Shown here: positions 58,751 through 64,000 of the stretch, in pieces
Numbering within the stretch: position 1 is the stretch's first letter
Layout: every line of letters begins with the position of its first letter
Assembly: GCA_024138025.1 (NCBI GenBank)
Contig: JAMXBD010001437.1
Coordinates: 124,001 to 188,000 of the forward strand
Origin: Combretum micranthum
Lineage: Eukaryota > Streptophyta > Magnoliopsida > Myrtales > Combretaceae
Direction of reading: 5' to 3'
DNA length: 64,000 nucleotides
The notes under the pieces: model-generated
What the model was told of the DNA's origin: nothing
The model's input: the letters and a program-made list of their open reading frames with translations, nothing else
Database searches by the model: none
Program-made: the position numbers and the translations under genes

Positions 58751-60560
58751 ATGACTAAGAACAATATTGCAATCAATAGAGCTCCATATTTTGATGGTTC
58801 AAATTATCTTTACTAGAAAATGCGAATGTCAACTTACATAAAAGCTAATGATTATGCTTCTTGGCAGGTGATCCAATTTGGAGACAATCCAATAGCAATA
58901 TCTGATGATGCTAGTTTCACAGATGATGAGCTAAAGTTGATTGAGAAGAACAATAAGACTAAAAATCTCTTACTCACAACCATAGCTCCTTCTGAATTTT
59001 ATCTAATTTCTTCCTGTGAATCGACAAAGGAAATTTGGGATACTCTTTCAAAAACTTATGAAGGAACAGACACAAGTAAGGAAACGAAAATCAATGCATT
59101 ACTTCAACATTATGAATTATTTAAAATTAAGTCTGATGAGAAAATTAAAGATGCCTTTATCGATTCACTGCTATTACTAACGAGCTAACCTCACTTGGAA
59201 AGAAATTAGATGATTCTGATCTTGTTAGGAAAATGCTTCGAATTTTACCAAAATCATGGGATGCCAAAAAGAAAGCTATAGAAGAAGCTCAAGATTTAAA
59301 TAAGCTGACACTTAGTCAATTAAGGGAAAAGTTGATGGCATACGAGTCACACATGATACAACTGAAGAACCAGAAAATAGTTCAAAAGCAATAGCTTTCA
59401 AATCCAAAAGAGTTGTTGAATCTGATTCAGAAGAGGATAGTGATGACGAAAATATTAACATGCTTACAAGGAGATTCAGCAAATTCTTGAAGAAAAAGAA
59501 AGTAACAAGTTCAAAAGTTTCAATAAATCTAACAAATTTGATGTAGGAAAAAGCTATAAGGACAAAGAGGAAAAGAAAGAGAAGAAAGAAATTGTGTGTT
59601 ACGAATGTAAAAAACTGGGACATATTAAATATGAGTACCTTGTTTTAATAAAAAAGATTGAAAAATTCAAGAAGAAAAGTCTAGCAATGATGGCAACTTG
59701 GAGTGATTTGGATGAGTCAGAAGCTGATTCAGAGGCAATAAGTGATAATGAAGAAGAAGCAAACATTTGTCTCATGGCTACTTCTGAGGTAACTTTTGAA
59801 ACTGATGATGAATCAATTGAAGATGATATGATTGCTGAAATGGAAAAACTTTTGAAAGCTCTTAAAAATGCTAATACAAAACTTGTTAAGTATGATAATG
59901 AAATAAAGTCTCTTAAGAATGAAAAGACACTTTGAAACAAACCAATGCTTTGCTTGTTGATGAAAAGATATTTTAATACGTACCAATAAAAAATTTTATC
60001 AAGATAATGAAAAGCTAAGAAAAGATAATAGCATGTTTAAAAAATGAAACCGATGTTTTGAAAGTAAAAATTGATGAGTTATCTAATTCGGTAAAGAACA
60101 CCATCAATAAATTCAATGAAAGTGATAAAAAATTAAACATGTTGATTTCTTCACAAAGATTATCTTGTGGAAAGCATGGTTTAGGATATGAACATGGTTC
60201 TAGTTCAAATGCATCTAAGAAAACTATGTTTATGAAAGCTAAAACTATTGTGAATGTTGAATCTGACGTGAAAAAGAATGATCATAAAGTGCATAGTGAA
60301 AAAGGAAAGTTTATTTCAAATACCAAAAGGTATATCAGAAGTTACTCAGAAAGAAAAAATCCTTCTTATGATATTATCAATATAATACCATAAGGTATAT
60401 CAGAAGTTATCCAGACAAAACATTGGAGACAGGTAAACAATAGGTATTGGAATAACAATAATACATATACATGTTTCTTTTGTAATAGACATGGTCACAT
60501 AGAAAAGTACTGTTATTATAAAAGAAACAAGCTCAGTACTCAACAAGTAAAAAAAAAAAT
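58751..60560 (+). pseudogene. Sirevirus-type gag
   Basis: The ATG at 58,751 starts MTKNNIAINRAPYFDGSNYL. Codon 22 is TAG (58,814-58,816) where tryptophan is expected in 'YWK'. The frame goes on as MRMSTYIKANDYASWQVI, LLTTIAPSEFYLISSCESTK, EIWDTLSKTYEGTD: the UBN2-type gag domain. Near 59,170 a base is missing; the next frame gives ELTSLGKKLDDSDLVRKMLR and ILPKSWDAKK. The first CCHC knuckle (59,597-59,638, CYECKKLGHIKYEY) has lost its last cysteine. A long acidic and coiled-coil region follows (59,690-60,120). The second knuckle at 60,472-60,513 (CFFCNRHGHIEKYC) is intact. Gag forms the particle; this copy cannot be read through. Confidence 0.85.
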
Positions 60561-60639
60561 GTAACGAGCTTGTCTTATAAAGACCAAACTTGTTTGAGTT
60601 CCTAAAAAGGTTTAATCCTTTTTGTTTTTGTAGGAACAT

Positions 60640-60800
60640 GAAGCTAAAATCAAAGGAACATGGTATCTTGATAGTGGATGTTCCCGACATATGACAGGAA
60701 ATGCTTCATTGTTCAATAGCATTACATGGGAAGAAAAAGGATATGTAAAATTTGGCGATGATAGTAGAGGTAAAATTGTAGCTGGAACAATTGGTATGCT
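60640..60800 (+). pseudogene. Sirevirus-type protease segment
   Basis: GTWYLDSGCSRHMTGNASLF and KGYVKFGDDSRGKIVAGT form a copia aspartic protease with the D-S-G active site (60,670-60,678) and HMTG intact. The frame is then lost near 60,795. The opposing frames here are shadows. Confidence 0.8.
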
Positions 60801-60836
60801 CCTCATACTATAGAAAATGTTTACTTAGTAAAAGGC

Positions 60837-61558
60837 TTGAAACATAACTTATTAAGTATCAGTCAGCTATGTGATAAAGGATATAAAATGGTTTTTGAAA
60901 AAGATAAATGTTTTGCTTTTAATGAAAATGGTGTAAAACTATTTGAAGGCTTTAGAAAGACGAATATTTATTTGATAAAACCTAATAAAGTTGAAAATGC
61001 ATGCTGTCTATTATCTATGAATGATCATATCTTTGTATAGCATAAACGTTTAGGACATGTTAATTTTAATCATTTAGAAAAATTGGCTAAAAAGAATATA
61101 ATAAGAGGATTACCTAAAATAAATATTAAACAAGATGTGAAATGTGATACATGTTTAAAAAATAAAATGGTATCTGTTTCTCATAAAAGTAAAAATGGAA
61201 TATCAACTAAAAGACCTCTTAGTTGTTGCATCTTGATCTTTTTGGACCTACTAGAACTCTTAGCATGGGTGGATGTAAATATGGATTTGTTGTTGTTGAT
61301 GATTTTTCGAGATATACTTTGTTCTTGCGACATAAAAATGAAACCTTTGATTCTTTTCAAAAGTTTGCAAAACAAATACAAAACAAAAAAGGAGTTTCCA
61401 TAATTAGTCTTCGAACTGATCATGGAACAGAATTTCAAAATACAAAATTTATAAATTTTTGTGAAGAACATGGTATCTCTCATAATTTCTCAGCTCCATG
61501 TACACCTCAACAAAATGGAGTTGTAGAACGCAAGAATAGAACCTTACAAAATGACTAG
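60837..61558 (+). pseudogene. Sirevirus-type pre-integrase and integrase
   Basis: HNLLSISQLCDKGYKMVFEK leads into the zinc-binding pre-integrase domain (HKRLGHVNFNHLEKLAKK, CDTCLKNKM). A TGG-to-TAG change stands at 61,038. The integrase core at 61,223-61,550 is well preserved: LHLDLFGPTRT with the first catalytic D, VSIISLRTDHGTEFQNTKF with the second, and GVVERKNRTLQ with the E. It would insert element DNA in the nucleus. One frame change separates pre-integrase from integrase near 61,220 and another follows at about 61,550. Confidence 0.85.
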
Positions 61559-62120
61559 ATCTATGTTAAATAAGAGTCGTATTACTGAGTATTTTTTTGC
61601 AGAAGTAGTGTCTACAGCTTGCTACATTATCAATCGAGTGTATATTCGACCCATGACATCAAAGGCTGCTTATGAACTGTTTCGAGGTAAGAAGCCTACT
61701 GTTTCTTATTTTCATGTTTTTGAATCTAAATGCTTTGTAAAAAAGAATGCTCACAATCTTGGTAAGTTCGATGAAAGATCTGAAGAAGCAATATTTTTGG
61801 GCTATTCTTTAAATAGTCGTGCTTATCGTGTGTATAACAAATCATCAAAAATTGTTGAGGAATCAATTAATGTTAAGTTTGTTGAAGATACAAAGGATGA
61901 CGAATTAGATGAAGAAAAGGATTTCAATCCTAAAGCAGAAACTAGTACAGAACCTATATCTGAAATATCTAACCTTCCAGAAGTTAAGTCAGAAGCAAGA
62001 ATAGAAGGTACTTCAGAAGTTGTAAGGTCTGAACCAGAAACTTCTAAAGCTTGGAAATACAAAACTCATCCTTCTGAACAAATAATTGGTAATATAAACT
62101 GGTGTTCAAACAAGAGGTAA
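61551..62120 (+). pseudogene. Integrase C-terminus and linker
   Basis: SMLNKSRITEYFFAEVVSTA and CYIINRVYIRPM, then FRGKKPTVSYFHVFESKCF and IFLGYSLNSRAYRVYNKSSK are the conserved copia region after integrase. An acidic, S/E-rich spacer (DDELDEEKDF, TSEVVRSEPETSK) precedes reverse transcriptase. The segment is open for 189 codons; a base change ends it at 62,120. Confidence 0.8.
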
Positions 62121-62148
62121 GTTACAAGATTTTGAAAATTATTTTGCT

Positions 62149-63090
62149 ATGTTATCTGAAATTGAACCTAATAATATTGATGAAGCATTAAAAGATAATA
62201 ATTGGATTGATGCCATGCAAGATGAGTTAAATCAATTTCAAAGAAATAATGTATGGAATCTTGTTCCTAAACCTAAAAATAAATCTATAATAGGAACTAA
62301 ATGGTGTTTAAAAACAAGTTGGATGAAAATGGTAAAATTGTTAGAAATAAAGCTAGATTAGTAGCTAAGGGTTATTCACAAGAAGAAGGTATTGACTTTG
62401 ATGAAACTTATGCTCTGTCGCTAGATTAGAAGCAATTGACTAATGCTTGCATATGCATGTTACAAAAATTTTAAGTTTTTCAAATGGATGTAAAAAGCGC
62501 ATTTTTAAATGGATTTATTAAAGAAGAGGTATATGTTGAACAACCTCCTGGTTTTGAAGATCCTTTTAAAAATGATTATGTTTTCAAATTAAATAAAGCT
62601 TTATATGTTTAAAACAAGCCCCAAGGGCATGGTATGAAAGATTAAGTCTATTTTTAATTACAAAAGGTTTTCAAAGAGGAGCAATTGACACAACTTTATT
62701 TTTAAAAACTTATAAACAAGACATATTAATTGTGCAAATATATGTAGATGATATTGTATTTGGTTCTACTAATGAAATATATTGTCAAGATTTTGCTAAA
62801 GAAATGCAGGCAGAATTTGAAATGTCAATGATGGGTGAATTGACATTCTTTCTTGGACTTCAAATCAAACAATCTAGAGAAGGAATTTTCATTCATCAAG
62901 AAAAGTATACAAAACAAATTCTAAGGAAATTCGAGAGTAAGAATGTAAAGTAGCTGCCACTCCCATGAGTACTTCAATAAGGTTAGATTCTGATTAAATG
63001 GGAAAAAGGTAAACGAGAAACTCTATAGAAGTCTCATTGGTTCTTTATTATATCAAACTGCATCCAGACCTAATATATTATTCAGTGTAT
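62149..63090 (+). pseudogene. Sirevirus-type reverse transcriptase
   Basis: NWIDAMQDELNQFQRNNVWN starts the domain. Later pieces in changing frames include [33 protein letters not shown] and QAPRAWYE. The active-site YVDD (62,741-62,752) is intact in IYVDDIVFGSTN. FFLGLQIKQSREGIFIHQEK follows. Breaks near 62,301, 62,407, 62,613, 62,951 and 62,995 each fit loss of one base, three of them in runs of G, C or T. The polymerase cannot be made as the sequence stands. Confidence 0.85.
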
Positions 63091-63683
63091 GTTTGTGTGC
63101 AAGCTTTCAAAGTGCAAGAACAGACACACATTTGACTGCTGTTAAAAGAATTTTCAAATACTTGATAAATACTTCAAAATTGGGCATTTGGTACCCTAAA
63201 AATCAAAATTTTGATTTGATAGGTTATTCAGATGCAGATTATACTGGTTGTAAAATTGATAGAAAAAGCACATCTGGTACTTGTCAATTCTTAGGTGACA
63301 AATTATTTTCTTGGTCCTCTAAGAAACAAAATTATGTTGCCTTGTCTACAGCTGAAGCATAATATGTTTCTATTGGTAACTGTTGTACTCAAATGCTTTG
63401 GATTAAACAACAATTACAAGATTATGGTTTAAATTATAAAAATATACCTATTAAATGTAATAATATAAGTGCAATTAACTTGACAAAAAATCCACTGCAT
63501 CATTCTAGGTCAAAGCATATAGAAATCAAAGATCACTTTATTAGAGATCACGTAAATAATGAAAATATTAATGTTGAATTTGTATCGACTGAAAATCAAT
63601 TGGCAGACATTTTTACTAAACACATTGAAAAATTAAAATTTGAATTTATAAGAAATGAAATTGGTATTTGTTGTCCGTTTTGA
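63091..63683 (+). pseudogene. Sirevirus-type RNase H and pol end
   Basis: FDLIGYSDADYTGCKIDRKS and KLFSWSSKKQNYVALSTAEA are the RNase H core with its acidic residues. A codon expected to be GAA is TAA at 63,360-63,362. After it the same frame continues: MLWIKQQLQDYGLNYKNIPI, NLTKNPLHHSRSKHIEIKDH, FIRDHV, ENQLADIFTKHIEKLKFEF, ending in TGA at 63,681-63,683, the normal copia terminus. This is the least decayed part of the element. Confidence 0.85.
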
Positions 63684-63874
63684 AAAAGTTTTTTTTTGGA
63701 AATTGTGTTTTATCTTCTCCTTTACGTAACATTAAAGACTTTCCCCTACTTTTTCTCGGTTCTCTACAACTTTAAAAGAAATTATTTTTAAATGATACAT
63801 GCATTTCGTTTTTATGAAAACAAATATCCTTTCAACTTCTCTTATTCTGTTTTGCAAAATCTCTTAAAACATCA

Positions 63875-64000
63875 ATGGCGCCCAAGAAATCCGAACGTCT
63901 TCGTCAAAAAGGATTCAAAACAAAACCCCCAACCACACCATTAACAATACATGACGAAACTTCTTATTCTGACCAAGATACACCGATAATAAACCCTTCA
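63875..64000 (+). CDS. Downstream ORF of the Sirevirus-type element, partial
   Basis: An ATG 191 bases after the pol stop opens 42 codons without a stop up to the window end: MAPKKSERLRQKGFKTKPP, then a T/P/S/D-rich stretch. A basic, serine- and proline-rich start of this kind ('MAPKK...') is typical of the extra ORF that some Sireviruses carry between pol and the 3' LTR, sometimes called env-like although its role is unproven. Only the N-terminus is visible, so neither membrane segments nor completeness can be judged. The family call is inference from position and composition. Confidence 0.5.
   Translation, partial: MAPKKSERLRQKGFKTKPPTTPLTIHDETSYSDQDTPIINPS

Larger units (their letters stand above)
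57029..64000 (+). mobile_element. Sirevirus-type Ty1/copia element, 3' end outside
   Basis: The element has a 1.67-kb 5' LTR, a perfect initiator-Met primer site, and the order gag, protease, integrase, reverse transcriptase, RNase H. A further reading frame begins 190 bp after pol. A long LTR, two CCHC knuckles in a long gag and an extra downstream ORF are features of the Sirevirus/SIRE group. The element runs off the window, so the 3' LTR and its age cannot be judged. Coding parts carry at least six single-base deletions and three nonsense changes. Confidence 0.85.

Noticed and set aside
59599..59940. 113-codon minus-strand frame, serine-rich and hydrophobic
   Set aside because: Mirror image of the acidic gag region of the Sirevirus-type element; a product of codon bias on the other strand.

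Overview
The window is nuclear DNA of a flowering plant, most likely a eudicot. The evidence is its strong AT-richness, Ty1/copia and Ty3/gypsy elements of plant type (including a Sirevirus-type copia element and a chromodomain chromovirus), a miniature TRIM retrotransposon, hAT-like inverted-repeat elements, and two copies of a Cf-type receptor-like protein (RLP) gene. No rRNA, tRNA, CRISPR array or bacterial-style operon was seen. The species cannot be named from sequence alone.

Layout. 0-3 kb: decayed Ty3 gag remnants on both strands and an unrecognised coding remnant. 3-11.6 kb: long LTRs of one chromovirus family: a 3.3-kb solo LTR with a perfect 5-bp target duplication (GTATT), an oppositely oriented 2-kb LTR joined to its polypurine tract and the chromodomain end of pol, then broken fragments. 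12.5-19.4 kb: two facing copies (A and B) of a roughly 2.1-kb gene-like repeat. 20.1-28.8 kb: an RLP pseudogene on the minus strand, broken by a 417-bp MITE and by a 5.7-kb insertion with an 8-bp target duplication; that insertion holds two more, outward-facing copies (C and D) of the gene-like repeat. 31.9-36.9 kb: a copia element with LTRs about 97% identical. 39.2-41.15 kb: a 1.9-kb non-autonomous Ty3 derivative. 41.6-44.0 kb: a well-preserved RLP gene with four single-base frame breaks and a TATA box. 45-56 kb: intergenic DNA with MITEs, a 594-bp TRIM and a 1.95-kb long-inverted-repeat element with an 8-bp target duplication. 57.0-64.0 kb: a Sirevirus-type copia element cut by the window end just inside a downstream ORF.

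How it fits together. The only host genes recognised are the two RLP copies, probably cell-surface immune receptors that work with partner kinases. They belong to a tandem segmental duplication: [RLP, its upstream flank, a 0.8-1.3 kb conserved block] occurs at 20.1-38.6 kb and again at 41.5-48.7 kb. Transposons account for most of the remaining recognisable sequence.

The most unusual observation is in repeats A-D. Each ends with an intron-end-like stretch (branch-point-like CTNAY, pyrimidine tract, CAG) followed by a very short reading frame in the same phase. In A, B and D the frames encode related 25-28 residue peptides sharing an LGY(G/R)TD(F/I)E core, and many of the codon differences are synonymous, which suggests past selection on a peptide. 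A second general point: almost every frame break I could place in well-preserved coding sequence is a single-base deletion, often in a short homopolymer, so some apparent pseudogenes may be unpolished-assembly artefacts.
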